From NCBI RefSeq assembly GCF_000428065.1, contig NZ_ATZF01000001.1, forward strand, positions 115,822 to 179,821: a stretch of DNA of 64,000 nucleotides, in the 5' to 3' direction. Position 1 is the stretch's first letter; every line of letters begins with the position of its first letter. Positions 18,739 to 27,758 of the stretch are shown here, in pieces. The position numbers and the translations under genes were made by a program. The notes under the pieces were generated by a model. The model was not told the origin of the DNA and did not search any database. It was given only the letters and a program-made list of their open reading frames with translations. This DNA is from Shimazuella kribbensis DSM 45090 (GTDB lineage: Bacteria; Bacillota; Bacilli; Thermoactinomycetales; Thermoactinomycetaceae).

Positions 18739-19407
18739 ATGCTGCATTTCATCAGGACCGCAATGCTCTTTCTGGTACGGCGTTTTGCACGTAAGATTCG
18801 TATCAGTTGTGCTGGGTTCATCATCCTTCTGGATGAGGATGGTCGATACTGCCTGCTGATCAACAAAAACCAGCTCAACCGTCACGGAAAGCGTATTCTG
18901 ACCCCGATCGGGGGTCTAATCGCTGTTTCCCCAAAGGGTCGGGAGTTTCTCCGCAACATTGGTGCGGAGGGCTTCGAGAAGGGTGATGACCTTCGTTTTC
19001 AGCTGCCCAAGATTTTTTGTGGTCGCCTGAAGGAATGGTTTTCCAAGCGTATCGATCGTGAACTCTCGCCGGCTCGTGAGATCGAAGAGGAACTCGTCGA
19101 GGAGACGGAGGTTCTCACGATGGACGATCTGGTTGGGATGACGCTCGAATTCAGCGGGTACGGAGTGCAGCGAGGGCAGAGCACTCGTTATAGCGAGACC
19201 AATTCCATCGATACGCTGCGTCTGGCGGAGATGTTCACCGTCAAGCTCAGCAAGGAAGCGATGGACAAACTGGCAGCATCCAATCAGGGATGGGTTTATT
19301 TCGTCACTGAAGGAGAGATCGAAGCTGGTGTTACGGTGGATGGTGTGAAGATCGCCGACGTGTGTAAGACCATCCTCCGTCCCAAGCTCGACATCATGGA
19401 GTGCTGA
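18739..19407 (+). CDS. GC-rich island 2: NUDIX-like protein, resembles SMODS-associated NUDIX domains
   Basis: A 222-residue frame behind GCAGGAGA with strongly C/G-ending codons, unlike the AT-rich flanks. A basic N-terminus (1-20) leads into a NUDIX-like domain: GG at 58-59, then after an unusually long insertion REIEEELVEE (113-122), the core of the NUDIX helix. The standard glycine spacing is not kept. That pattern recalls the SMODS-associated NUDIX family described around cyclic-oligonucleotide immune systems, where it is a proposed sensor. No SMODS nucleotidyltransferase or effector lies nearby. A weak TATAAT at 18694 could drive it. Assignment is moderate at best. Confidence 0.65.
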   Translation: MLHFIRTAMLFLVRRFARKIRISCAGFIILLDEDGRYCLLINKNQLNRHGKRILTPIGGLIAVSPKGREFLRNIGAEGFEKGDDLRFQLPKIFCGRLKEWFSKRIDRELSPAREIEEELVEETEVLTMDDLVGMTLEFSGYGVQRGQSTRYSETNSIDTLRLAEMFTVKLSKEAMDKLAASNQGWVYFVTEGEIEAGVTVDGVKIADVCKTILRPKLDIMEC

Positions 19408-19467
19408 AGCTGCTCTGGCAGGATCAATTGGTTGAGTTTCTACAAAGCAACAAAGGAGATTCAACCC

Positions 19468-19510
19468 CCGGATAGTGATTTTAGTTTCCTTCACTACACT
19501 TACTATCCGG
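19468..19510 (+). terminator. hairpin after GC-rich island 2
   Basis: CCGGATAGT (19468-19476) pairs perfectly with ACTATCCGG (19502-19510) around a 25-base loop, followed within 15 bases by ATATTTTTT. It marks the right edge of the island. Confidence 0.55.
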
Positions 19511-19538
19511 AATCGCTAATATATTTTTTCTATAGATC

Positions 19539-19575
19539 AAAAGACATCATCTTTTAACTATGTGGTGTCTTTTTT
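19539..19575 (+). terminator. intrinsic terminator
   Basis: AAAAGACATC (19539-19548) pairs with GGTGTCTTTT (19565-19574) and runs into T. The rest of 19408-19793 shows no supportable gene. Confidence 0.7.
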
Positions 19576-19793
19576 ATAATCAAGAATATAAAATATTGAT
19601 CTGTGATTTTAATAATATTGATTTAAAGGTACAGTCCATTTTAAAAAACAAAATAAGCATGACGACATTCACATCATGCTTTACCTTTATCTTTAGTTCA
19701 TCCTTTCCTATCATTCAACTTATTAAACTGTACCAGAGGTGTAGGGGCCAGAGATTGTATATGGTTACATTTCTTTATATTAGTCTTCAGTGA

Positions 19794-19972
19794 TTATTTT
19801 TTAGAAAGTTTGTTCAACTCCTCTTTCCATCTAGCAGAAGAGGGGCATTGCTTGGTGATATAAACGCGGAGAACTGATGCATATTTTTTTGTATAAGATG
19901 CATTCGAAGGTTCAAAGCCATATTTTGCTTTTGCGTTGTCGATTTGTTTTTGGGCGTTGGATAGATAGTAAA
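19794..19972 (-). pseudogene. C-terminal remnant duplicate of the adjacent membrane protein
   Basis: The minus strand reads NAQKQIDNAKAKYGFEPSNA and then SYTKKYASVLRVYITKQCPS, ending ELNKLSKK-stop. This aligns with the end of the gene at 20018-20671 (KIDNAKTEHDFESSNATFTK, RTYITNQCPASDSYQEDLNK). No start codon or ribosome binding site precedes it and a stop lies just upstream. It is a tandem partial duplication that has diverged. Confidence 0.85.
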
Positions 19973-20017
19973 ATCAAAACTATCAAAATTGGATGCTATC
20001 GTTTGTTTTGGTCTTTC

Positions 20018-20671
20018 TTATTTTTTAAGCAATTTATTTAAGTCTTCTTGATAACTATCAGAAGCAGGACATTGATTCGTGATATAAGTTCGAAGAGCAT
20101 CTGCATAGTTTTTTGTAAAAGTAGCATTCGAAGATTCAAAATCATGCTCTGTTTTTGCGTTGTCGATTTTTTCTTGATAACCACTACAAGCTAATCTTTT
20201 GCTATAAGGAGAGTGATCATTTGCTAAGATAATAAAGTTATCCTCAGCACCGGGAATGTATTTAATAGTAAATTTTTCTCCTTTATATGGATAGAGATAA
20301 CCATCTTCGGGTTTAGGGTGGATGTTAAAGTTCATATCGGTAAAAGTGGTTTGTATTGTTTCGTTTTTTTGTGTACGCATCAATACATAATAACGAGTAT
20401 CATCGCTAATGGTTAGTTCCGATTTGGTTATCACGCCATTTCCCGTTATGCCATATGCGTTAAGGAATGCATTGTTAAAGTCAGTTCCCCAAATAACATT
20501 CACCACACTGAGAAGGATAATAATAGTTGGAACAAGTATGGATGACATGCCCAATTCTGAATCTTTGTTTGGCAATATCGATCCGATAATCAAACTACCA
20601 ATGATAAGAACAAAAAGTAAAATAATCCGATGTGCAACAAAAAAATGAATGACATTGGAAAGGAGGTTCAT
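20018..20671 (-). CDS. membrane-anchored protein, unknown
   Basis: A 217-residue protein with two N-terminal membrane segments (about 13-32 and 44-62). An extracytoplasmic region of about 150 residues follows, with two cysteines (in RLACSG and NQCPAS) that could form a disulfide. The family is not recognised. A moderate ribosome binding site (AAAGGG) precedes the ATG. A truncated copy of its last 50 codons lies directly downstream. Confidence 0.65.
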   Translation of the reverse strand: MNLLSNVIHFFVAHRIILLFVLIIGSLIIGSILPNKDSELGMSSILVPTIIILLSVVNVIWGTDFNNAFLNAYGITGNGVITKSELTISDDTRYYVLMRTQKNETIQTTFTDMNFNIHPKPEDGYLYPYKGEKFTIKYIPGAEDNFIILANDHSPYSKRLACSGYQEKIDNAKTEHDFESSNATFTKNYADALRTYITNQCPASDSYQEDLNKLLKK

Positions 20672-20842
20672 GTGTTTCAGCCCTTTAACAAGTGTAGTTA
20701 ATTTTAGATAGTTAAAAAATTCAATTATATAATAAAATAATACTTTTAGTTTTATTTATAATCAATGGAAGAGAATGCTTTTTACAATTACTACATAAAC
20801 ACGCTTATTCGTTCTAAAATATGTGTAAGCGTATAAAAACCC

Positions 20843-20871
20843 TTGCATTAAAATTTCTGGAAATATAGAAT
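20843..20871 (+). promoter_or_regulatory. promoter
   Basis: TTGCAT (20843-20848), 17 bases, TAGAAT (20866-20871), about 35 bases upstream of the next gene. Confidence 0.55.
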
Positions 20872-20904
20872 AAGCAGTAACAATGAAACATAGGGGTGCT
20901 TTTT

Positions 20905-21222
20905 TTGGATAATGAGCAACTACTAGAAGTAATTCAGAGTAGCTTTCTATCAGAATTAGGCAAGTTAGAGGATCGGATCACACAAGAAATCAAAAGTGCG
21001 AAGCAAGCTTCAGACTCCCGTTTTATTCATGTAGAAGAATGTATTGCTAGGCTTCATGATGATACATGCAATGGATTTCAAGAAGTGAAGAACATCTTGT
21101 ATGAAGATGTTGTTGAGATTACCAATGAGATGGTAAACGATAAAGATTTCATTCGAAGAGAAATAGACGCATTAAAAGGGCGAATATATTTACTAGAAAA
21201 GAAGTTGAGTAAGATAAGTTAA
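20905..21222 (+). CDS. small coiled-coil protein, unknown
   Basis: A 105-residue charged helical protein (LDNEQLLEVIQSSFLSELGK...) ending in LKGRIYLLEKKLSKIS, a heptad-like coiled coil. I prefer the TTG at 20905 behind TAGGGGTG; a GTG at 20896 is in frame. Similar small proteins occur in Bacillales next to phage or stress genes, but no function is known to me. Confidence 0.55.
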   Translation: MDNEQLLEVIQSSFLSELGKLEDRITQEIKSAKQASDSRFIHVEECIARLHDDTCNGFQEVKNILYEDVVEITNEMVNDKDFIRREIDALKGRIYLLEKKLSKIS

Positions 21223-21238
21223 TAGTAAGCGTACAGAT

Positions 21239-21260
21239 GACTCGAATAGAGTCTTTTTTC
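21239..21260 (+). terminator. intrinsic terminator
   Basis: GACTC (21239-21243), loop GAATA, GAGTC (21249-21253), then TTTTTTCTTTT. Confidence 0.75.
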
Positions 21261-21295
21261 TTTTCTATCAAACATACATTGATTTGGAGGGCAAA

Positions 21296-21715
21296 ATGGA
21301 TGATGTAAAGCGAAGTGTTCAAACAGTGATAGTGGAAAAACAATTGTTTTCCGTTATGAACAATACAAAATGGGAAATGTTACGAAAATCAGTGGCATCC
21401 CGATTGCCTTTCCCTCCTCCATATCAAATAAAGGGTGTATTGGAAGATACACCGTATCCCCAAAATTTCAATGTAGATGTATGGTATTGGGGAGATTGGT
21501 CAGAGGGTTTACAACCTTTTTATGCGATTGAATGGATATGTGTTAGACCTAGGTATATCAAAAGAGGAGAGAAGGATAAGTCTGAAATAATAGATATAAG
21601 GGATGAATTCATCGTTTTGTTACATCAACTAAAGATCCCTTTTGTTGAAAAACACAATTCGATTTACATTTATGGGTATGTGCATAACATGGAAGTTTTC
21701 CATAATGAAAAATAG
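21296..21715 (+). CDS. DUF6678-like protein
   Basis: A 139-residue protein from the ATG at 21296 (behind GGAGGG). It has NNTKWEML (22-29), WYWGDWSEGLQPFYAIEWI and a C-terminal IPFVEKHNSIYIYGYV strand pair. The NNTKW plus W...IEW pattern resembles DUF6678, often found among bacterial immunity-type or phage-accessory genes; this is recalled, not searched. Soluble, no signal peptide. Confidence 0.6.
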   Translation: MDDVKRSVQTVIVEKQLFSVMNNTKWEMLRKSVASRLPFPPPYQIKGVLEDTPYPQNFNVDVWYWGDWSEGLQPFYAIEWICVRPRYIKRGEKDKSEIIDIRDEFIVLLHQLKIPFVEKHNSIYIYGYVHNMEVFHNEK

Positions 21716-21830
21716 TTAAGTCCGAATTTAAATGACGGAAGGTATTTGCATCATTCAATCGTAACTCAAGTACCAAAGGGGTTAAATAATTTTATAGAAT
21801 AGATTATGAAGCGTTATTTCATTTACAAAG

Positions 21831-21869
21831 AAAAAGCAACCTGTCTACAATCAAAACAGGTTGCTTTTT
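21831..21869. terminator. bidirectional terminator
   Basis: AAAAAGCAACCTG (21831-21843) pairs perfectly with CAGGTTGCTTTTT (21857-21869) between convergent genes. Confidence 0.9.
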
Positions 21870-21891
21870 GGTATAACGAAGTTGGGTGCTA

Positions 21892-23031
21892 TTATCGTTG
21901 TAGCTTTGGATATTGCCAGATTCCAGAAACACGGAAGAGATCGCGGTAAATTACAAGTTTTTCATCTTTTATTACTTTCTGTGCTTCTTCCACTGTTGGA
22001 TAATCGAGATAGACTACATTTGTAAATGTTCTTTTGCTGTTTGTTTGATTTAGTTTGTCATAAAAATCACTCGCTTCACGAAACACAGTTAGAGCTCGGC
22101 GAATATGGCTTGCACTTGTAACGATCGTGGCATCTTGGATTCCTAATTCATTTATTTTGCTTATCGAGAATAAGGCATTCTCCACAGTATCGGTAGATTT
22201 GTTTTCTTGTACAATTCTATCTTTATCGATTCCTTGAGAAATTAGCCAATCATTCATCGAACTTGCTTCCGTTTTACCTTGTTTTGGAACACCGCCAGAG
22301 ACAACGATTTTAGAATTGGGATATTTTTTTGCTAAGGAGAGTCCGACTTTTAAGCGTTCGATTAATGTTGGCTGCATGGAGCCATCCTCTGCTAAAGCAT
22401 AACCGAGGATCACAATAGCGTGTTTTTGCTGAGGTAATCCTGAAGGAGCTATTGTGTTTATTTTTTCTTTCATTATTGCTTCGGTGGTTTGGAATTTTTT
22501 TAGGTATACATTGGTTTTGGTCGCATCAAGGGTTCGCAGTTTTGCAATCGATTTTTGATATGTTTTTTCGTCATCATTGATTTTGGAGTAGACTCCATAT
22601 AATAGATTTGCATCAAAATGATTGGGATCGAGATTTAATATTTGTTTATAGGTATGTAAGGCATCAGGTATTTTCTTTTGAATGATTTGAGTGGATGCAA
22701 GAGAAATTTTTAAGTCCGTATCGAATGGGTCTAAGTGGATAGCTTCTTTAAATGCTTGCGCTACGACATCATAGTTTCCTTTTAATGTAACACCTTTAAA
22801 TATTTCTTCTTCCGCTTTCTTTATATCTCCACCATGCCAGTAGTAGTGCATTGCGATTTTTTTCCAATCTTCGATTCGATAGGAAGTTGGTTCATTATTT
22901 TGGCCAGGAGTAAGATTGATGTCAGTTGTGGTAGAAGTTGCTGAGGTGGAAAGGACAGATGCTGTAAAAATGATTCCAATGAGTAAAAGTGCAGATAAGA
23001 TATAGATAATCTTTTTGTTATTGCTAGTCAT
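21892..23031 (-). CDS. membrane-anchored TPR-YdcF (DUF218) protein
   Basis: A 379-residue protein from the ATG at 23031 behind GGAGGG. Residues 8-27 are a membrane anchor. A TPR-like stretch follows (FKEAIHLDPFDTDLKISLAS, YKQILNLDPNHFDANLLYGV), then a YdcF/DUF218 domain with AIVILGYAL, IVVSGGVPKQGKTEA and VTSASHIRRAL. YdcF/SanA/ElyC-type domains are tied to envelope metabolism, but the reaction is unsettled. The TPR-DUF218 fusion is the notable part. Confidence 0.8.
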   Translation of the reverse strand: MTSNNKKIIYILSALLLIGIIFTASVLSTSATSTTTDINLTPGQNNEPTSYRIEDWKKIAMHYYWHGGDIKKAEEEIFKGVTLKGNYDVVAQAFKEAIHLDPFDTDLKISLASTQIIQKKIPDALHTYKQILNLDPNHFDANLLYGVYSKINDDEKTYQKSIAKLRTLDATKTNVYLKKFQTTEAIMKEKINTIAPSGLPQQKHAIVILGYALAEDGSMQPTLIERLKVGLSLAKKYPNSKIVVSGGVPKQGKTEASSMNDWLISQGIDKDRIVQENKSTDTVENALFSISKINELGIQDATIVTSASHIRRALTVFREASDFYDKLNQTNSKRTFTNVVYLDYPTVEEAQKVIKDEKLVIYRDLFRVSGIWQYPKLQR

Positions 23032-23505
23032 ATAAATGCCCTCCTTCATTGTATGTATAATGTGGTGAAAGGTAAGCCAAGTATATAACACTGTAAAATA
23101 TAAGTATAGAATTATTATTATAAAGAATGCGATTTATGATACTTAGCAGAATAAATGAGCAACCAATTGGTTAAGAAAGAGAATCTTTTTTATCGGACAT
23201 TGCTTGTTGGTGAAATTTTAATTATTTTTCTAAACTCTTACATAATAGCAATCCCGGAATTATTTTAAAAAAACAGTTCATCTTTTTGTGTAAATGATGT
23301 CGATAGTCCCGAAGTTAACTTGGAAACTTTCAGCGGAGAATAATAGTTAATAAATATAATTTTGTAGGAGATTTTATTAGTGAGACTTTTTAGGTAAGCT
23401 GGTTATAAGAAGATGAGGTTGTGTTGTATGAGTATTGGTTATGGATGATGGGAGTTAAATAAGATATGAATGGAAATTGTTTCTCTATAAAAAAGGAGTT
23501 CCTCT
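23032..23505. other. long intergenic region and leader of dbpA
   Basis: This AT-rich stretch contains no gene of normal size. Two tiny frames with start codons lie before dbpA: GTG at 23380 (five codons, MRLFR, behind TAGGAG) and ATG at 23413 (MRLCCMSIGYG). They could be leader peptides or chance. No clear terminator hairpin was seen. Confidence 0.35.
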
Positions 23506-24960
23506 ATGAATAAAGAAAACTTTATGGATTATAAATTAAGTAAAGAAATTGTCCGAGCACTGGATAACTTAGGTTATAAGCACCCTACAGACGTTCAAAG
23601 TGCAGTGATACCAATCGCATTGGAAAAAAAGGATATTGCCGTGAAGGCACAAACAGGAAGTGGAAAAACGGCAGCATTTGGAATTCCCATTTGTGAAATG
23701 GTTGATTGGGAAGAAAATAAGCCTCAAGCGTTAATATTAACACCAACAAGAGAGCTCGCAGACCAAGTGAAAGAAGATATCACCAATATTGGTAGATTTA
23801 AACGAATCAAAGCGACTGCTGTATATGGAAAAGATTCTTTTTCGAAACAAAAAGCAGAGTTAAAGCAAAAAACGCATGTTGTGGTTGGTACACCTGGGCG
23901 TTTATTGGATCATATGGATAGAGGGACGCTTGACTTAGAGCGGTTGAGATTTCTAGTGATTGATGAAGCGGATGAAATGTTAAAAATGGGATTTATTGAT
24001 CAAGTGGAAGCAATTATTCATGAGCTCCCTATGGATAGAATGACCATGTTATTCTCGGCAACATTACCTGAGGATGTAGTAAATCTATGTCACAAATATA
24101 TGGAAAATCCAACTGATATTGAGGTTCAAGCAACAGAAAATACAACACATCAAATTGATCATTCGCTTTTTATCGTAAAGGAGAAAGATAAATTCAACCT
24201 ATTGAAAGATGCAACGATTATCGAGAATCCAGATAGTTGCATTGTTTTCTGTAGAACGAAAGAACAAGTAGACAATCTATATAAGCTGTTAGATCAGTTT
24301 GGCTATACTTGTAACAAAATTCATGGAGGAATGGAACAGTCAGATCGGTCTTATGTAATGGATCAGTTTAAAAGAGGGAAATTTCGCTATTTAGTTGCAA
24401 CAGACGTAGCTGCTAGAGGGATTGATATTGAAAACATTACACATGTGGTCAACTATGACATTCCATTGGAAAAAGAAAGTTATGTACACCGAATTGGAAG
24501 AACAGGACGGGCTGGTAAAACAGGAAAAGCAATTACATTTGTCACACCTTATGAAGAGAAGTTTTTAGAAGACATTGAGAGATTTATTGGGTTTGAAATT
24601 AGTAGAAGAAGTATCCCTACAAAAGAAGAAGTAGCAAATAGAAAGGCTGCCTTTGATAAAAAAATGAAGGTACAACCAACCATCAAAAAAGAAAAGAGTG
24701 AGCAATTAAATAAAGGAATTTTAAAGTTGTATTTTAATGGTGGAAAGAAAAAGAAAATCAGAGCAGTAGATTTTGTTGGTACGATTGCGAAAATTGAAGG
24801 CGTTACAGCAGATGATATTGGGATTATTACGATACAGGACAACGTTTCGTATGTGGATATTTTAAATGGGAAAGGTTCACTTGTACTCCATGCTATGAAG
24901 AATACAACCATTAAAGGCAAACAATTGAAGGTTCATGAGGCAATTAAGAAACATCGTTAA
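23506..24960 (+). CDS. dbpA: DEAD-box RNA helicase DbpA/YxiN type
   Basis: A 484-residue helicase with Q motif ([10 protein letters not shown]), [43 protein letters not shown] and HRIGRTGR in order. A C-terminal DbpA RNA-binding domain (about 405-480) has [20 protein letters not shown]. DbpA/YxiN recognises hairpin 92 of 23S rRNA and remodels large-subunit precursors. The start follows AAAAGGAG. The lysine-rich linker before the C-terminal domain is typical. Confidence 0.95.
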   Translation: MNKENFMDYKLSKEIVRALDNLGYKHPTDVQSAVIPIALEKKDIAVKAQTGSGKTAAFGIPICEMVDWEENKPQALILTPTRELADQVKEDITNIGRFKRIKATAVYGKDSFSKQKAELKQKTHVVVGTPGRLLDHMDRGTLDLERLRFLVIDEADEMLKMGFIDQVEAIIHELPMDRMTMLFSATLPEDVVNLCHKYMENPTDIEVQATENTTHQIDHSLFIVKEKDKFNLLKDATIIENPDSCIVFCRTKEQVDNLYKLLDQFGYTCNKIHGGMEQSDRSYVMDQFKRGKFRYLVATDVAARGIDIENITHVVNYDIPLEKESYVHRIGRTGRAGKTGKAITFVTPYEEKFLEDIERFIGFEISRRSIPTKEEVANRKAAFDKKMKVQPTIKKEKSEQLNKGILKLYFNGGKKKKIRAVDFVGTIAKIEGVTADDIGIITIQDNVSYVDILNGKGSLVLHAMKNTTIKGKQLKVHEAIKKHR

Positions 24961-25037
24961 TCAGGGTCAACACTAGGGGATCATGATATGTCTCCCTTCG
25001 AGGAAAATCGATCAGAACAAAAGTCACTAACTAAAAT

Positions 25038-25074
25038 AACAACCGACTCCTTGGTGTACAGGCAGTTGGTTGTT
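25038..25074. terminator. bidirectional terminator
   Basis: AACAACCGACT (25038-25048) pairs with AGTTGGTTGTT (25064-25074) with one G-U pair, between convergent dbpA and the permease gene. Confidence 0.7.
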
Positions 25075-25078
25075 TCTG

Positions 25079-26980
25079 TTAGGTATTTACTATTTTATTG
25101 TAAGAATAAACACTCAAAAGATAGTACAAGAAATAGATAACACCATAAACAAGGATAGAGACTAGGATTGTTACAGTGAACACTTCCCCCATTGGATAGA
25201 TGATGGTAAAGATCAGAGTACTGTGTAATATACCAATCACCAAGGGTAGAAGGTAGACAAATAAGGTTTGTTTTGCAATGGTGGTAGTAATTTCCTTCTT
25301 GCTAGCGCCTATCTTTCTTATCATCCGGTAGCGCTCTTGATCCAGATGAGCTTCCATCAATTGTTTAAAATAAATAATGCTTCCTGTCGCCACGACGAAT
25401 ATGATCCCTAAAAATCCCAGCAAAAAGAGATCAAGCCCAGCAGCTTCTAAATTCTTTCGGTAGTCTAGATAGAATGTAGACATGGTAATATTTTGTTTTG
25501 CTGCTAGTTGTAACAATTGATTGGAAGTAACTTTTGCGTTTTCCTGATTTGTTACGCGATATGCTTTGTAGAGAAATGGTTTTGTTAGTTTTGCTAGTTC
25601 CTTAAATCGTTCTTCACTGACCATGATATAAAAATCAGGATCACTCCAGTTTATTACTCTGTCTTCAAACAATCTCACAAAGGTAAGAGTTTGATCTCCT
25701 TGTACAGTTATCTTATGTCCAACATACTCTGAGTCGGTTTGATCGGAGTTCGGTCGAATCATTGCTGCTTGATTTCCAGCTAAATGCAAGGTTCCCTTTC
25801 TATTTAATGCCTTTGTGATCTGGTTGTACGTATGGCTAGAAAGTATTCTCACAGGAGTTTTATTTGCTGAATAACCATATGGGATATACCCTAGACCGGA
25901 AATATTCCCATTCACCTGAATAACCGGAATATCCACTTGAGATAAGGTTGGATGCTGTCTATCTTGTTGTATCATTTGTTTTATCTGTTGATCGGATGCT
26001 TTGTTTTTAGAGATATGAAGATAACTAAAAGGTGAGTGGTTCATGGCATTCTTTTTTATGTTGTAGTATTCGCTGTAACCCATGTAAAATGCTGTTAACG
26101 CTGCGGCACTCAACAAACTAATGATCGTTAAGGTAAGCGTATTTCCTTTGATGCGATGTAAGATTTGAGCAGTACCTATCAGATTGATCCCTTTATAGTA
26201 ATAGGTTTTTTTATTTTGGATTATTTTTAAAAGGTATACGATGACCGAACGGAATAAGAGATAGGTTCCATTAATTGTAAACAGAGAAAATAATCCAAGG
26301 TTAGCCATTGCCTCATCTGTGAGGGGTTCATATACAATCCAAGCACTACCTAATAGCATAATAATGGATAGTATAGCCAATGGTAAAGAAGGTTTTGGGA
26401 CTTGTTCTCCTTGTTTTTCAGCTTGAAATAGCGTGATTAATTTGAATTGATAAATCAAACGATATGCTTGAATCGATGTAAGGATAATAATCAATGCAAA
26501 GACAATGCTTGTATAAACAATTGCATCAACCGAAATATGAAAACCTACATCCATCGGAGAGTCTAATAGTTTTAATAGAATCATCGCAAATAATCTGGAA
26601 AACAAAGCCCCTAGTAGGATTCCGATCAATAAAGCGATAAATCCCAAGATCAAGTTCTCGTAAAACAGCATCCTGCCTATTGTTTTTTTTCGGATACCAA
26701 GTAGAGCGTATAATCCAACTTCTTTCTTTCGTCTTTTGGTAAAGAACGAATTGGAGTACCATATGAAAATCCCAACGAACAAAACAAGAATGATAGATGC
26801 TTGAATAATAATGGAGTGAATAATCTCGAAAGATTCCGCTCTTTCTTGTATCTCTGTCGTGTCTTGTAAGGAAACAAATGTATAAAAAATAACGACACTA
26901 ATAATCAAGGAGAGGAAATAGAGCAGATAGTTTTGGATGTTTCCCTTCATATTCTTTTTTACGATATCAAAGAGTGTCAT
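25079..26980 (-). CDS. Bce-type FtsX-like ABC permease
   Basis: The 633-residue protein has an N-terminal membrane segment, then clustered segments and a large extracytoplasmic domain (about 310-515), with C-terminal segments: the ten-segment BceB/VraG plan. The family removes peptide antibiotics from lipid II cycle targets and signals to a partner kinase. It overlaps the ATPase gene by 14 bases and lies opposite a Bce-like two-component system. The peptide recognised cannot be deduced. Confidence 0.88.
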   Translation of the reverse strand: MTLFDIVKKNMKGNIQNYLLYFLSLIISVVIFYTFVSLQDTTEIQERAESFEIIHSIIIQASIILVLFVGIFIWYSNSFFTKRRKKEVGLYALLGIRKKTIGRMLFYENLILGFIALLIGILLGALFSRLFAMILLKLLDSPMDVGFHISVDAIVYTSIVFALIIILTSIQAYRLIYQFKLITLFQAEKQGEQVPKPSLPLAILSIIMLLGSAWIVYEPLTDEAMANLGLFSLFTINGTYLLFRSVIVYLLKIIQNKKTYYYKGINLIGTAQILHRIKGNTLTLTIISLLSAAALTAFYMGYSEYYNIKKNAMNHSPFSYLHISKNKASDQQIKQMIQQDRQHPTLSQVDIPVIQVNGNISGLGYIPYGYSANKTPVRILSSHTYNQITKALNRKGTLHLAGNQAAMIRPNSDQTDSEYVGHKITVQGDQTLTFVRLFEDRVINWSDPDFYIMVSEERFKELAKLTKPFLYKAYRVTNQENAKVTSNQLLQLAAKQNITMSTFYLDYRKNLEAAGLDLFLLGFLGIIFVVATGSIIYFKQLMEAHLDQERYRMIRKIGASKKEITTTIAKQTLFVYLLPLVIGILHSTLIFTIIYPMGEVFTVTILVSILVYGVIYFLYYLLSVYSYNKIVNT

Positions 26981-27734
26981 CGATATTTCCTCCTAAGACC
27001 GGTAATACATTGATCACTTTTTGGAAAAAGTCCTTTCGAGAATGGTTCCCTCTCACTAGTTCTGTAAATGTTTTACCATCCTTGATAAAGATCACTCGTT
27101 TGCAATAACTAGCAGCAAATGCATCATGTGTAACCATGAGAATGGTCACTTTATCTGTTTCATTTACGTTTTTTAAACTCTCCAGTAAATCGGTTGCTGA
27201 TTTTGAATCTAGCGCCCCTGTCGGTTCATCGGCAAGGAGTAGGCTCGGTCTTGCTATCATGGCCCGTGAAGCGGCTGTACGTTGTTTTTGTCCTCCAGAG
27301 ATCTGATAAGGATATTTATCTAAAATAGATTGGATGCCAAACCGACTAGCGATTTCATTCACACTTTGTTCCATTTCTGCTACTTTCATTTTTTCTAATA
27401 CAAGTGGTAACAAAATATTTTCCTTTACGGTTAGGGTATCTAGTAAGTTATAATCTTGAAAAATGAAACCAAGTTGTTTTCGTCGGAAGGAAGATCGTTG
27501 ATCCTCATTAAGCTGCATAATATCGGTACCAGCAATCTCTATTTCTCCTGAAGTTGGTTCATCGATGGTGGCAAATAGATGGAGCAGTGTTGTTTTTCCT
27601 GATCCTGATGGACCCATTATTCCAACAAATTCACCTTCGCGAACAGTAAGCTCGATGTTATCCAATGCTTGAAAGATACTTTCCTTTGTACGATAGACTT
27701 TTTTTAGATTTTTGGTTTGTAAGATGGTTCTCAT
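26967..27734 (-). CDS. Bce-type ABC transporter ATPase
   Basis: A 255-residue LolD/MacB-type ATPase with MGPSGSGKTTLLH (Walker A), ISGGQKQRTAASRAM (signature) and LLADEPTGALDS (Walker B). It pairs with the FtsX-like permease. I prefer the ATG at 27734; a GTG three codons upstream is also in frame. It starts 24 bases after the preceding membrane-protein gene. Confidence 0.92.
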   Translation of the reverse strand: MRTILQTKNLKKVYRTKESIFQALDNIELTVREGEFVGIMGPSGSGKTTLLHLFATIDEPTSGEIEIAGTDIMQLNEDQRSSFRRKQLGFIFQDYNLLDTLTVKENILLPLVLEKMKVAEMEQSVNEIASRFGIQSILDKYPYQISGGQKQRTAASRAMIARPSLLLADEPTGALDSKSATDLLESLKNVNETDKVTILMVTHDAFAASYCKRVIFIKDGKTFTELVRGNHSRKDFFQKVINVLPVLGGNIDDTL

Positions 27735-27758
27735 ATTTATCACCCAATTCGTATATTT

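Noticed and set aside
18916-19494. Minus-strand frame (192 codons) antisense to island 2
   Set aside because: It lies opposite the NUDIX-like gene, has no ribosome binding site and runs through the right-hand hairpin.
19560-19793. 77-codon plus-strand frame
   Set aside because: It begins inside a terminator, lacks a ribosome binding site and overlaps the pseudogene region; no family resemblance.
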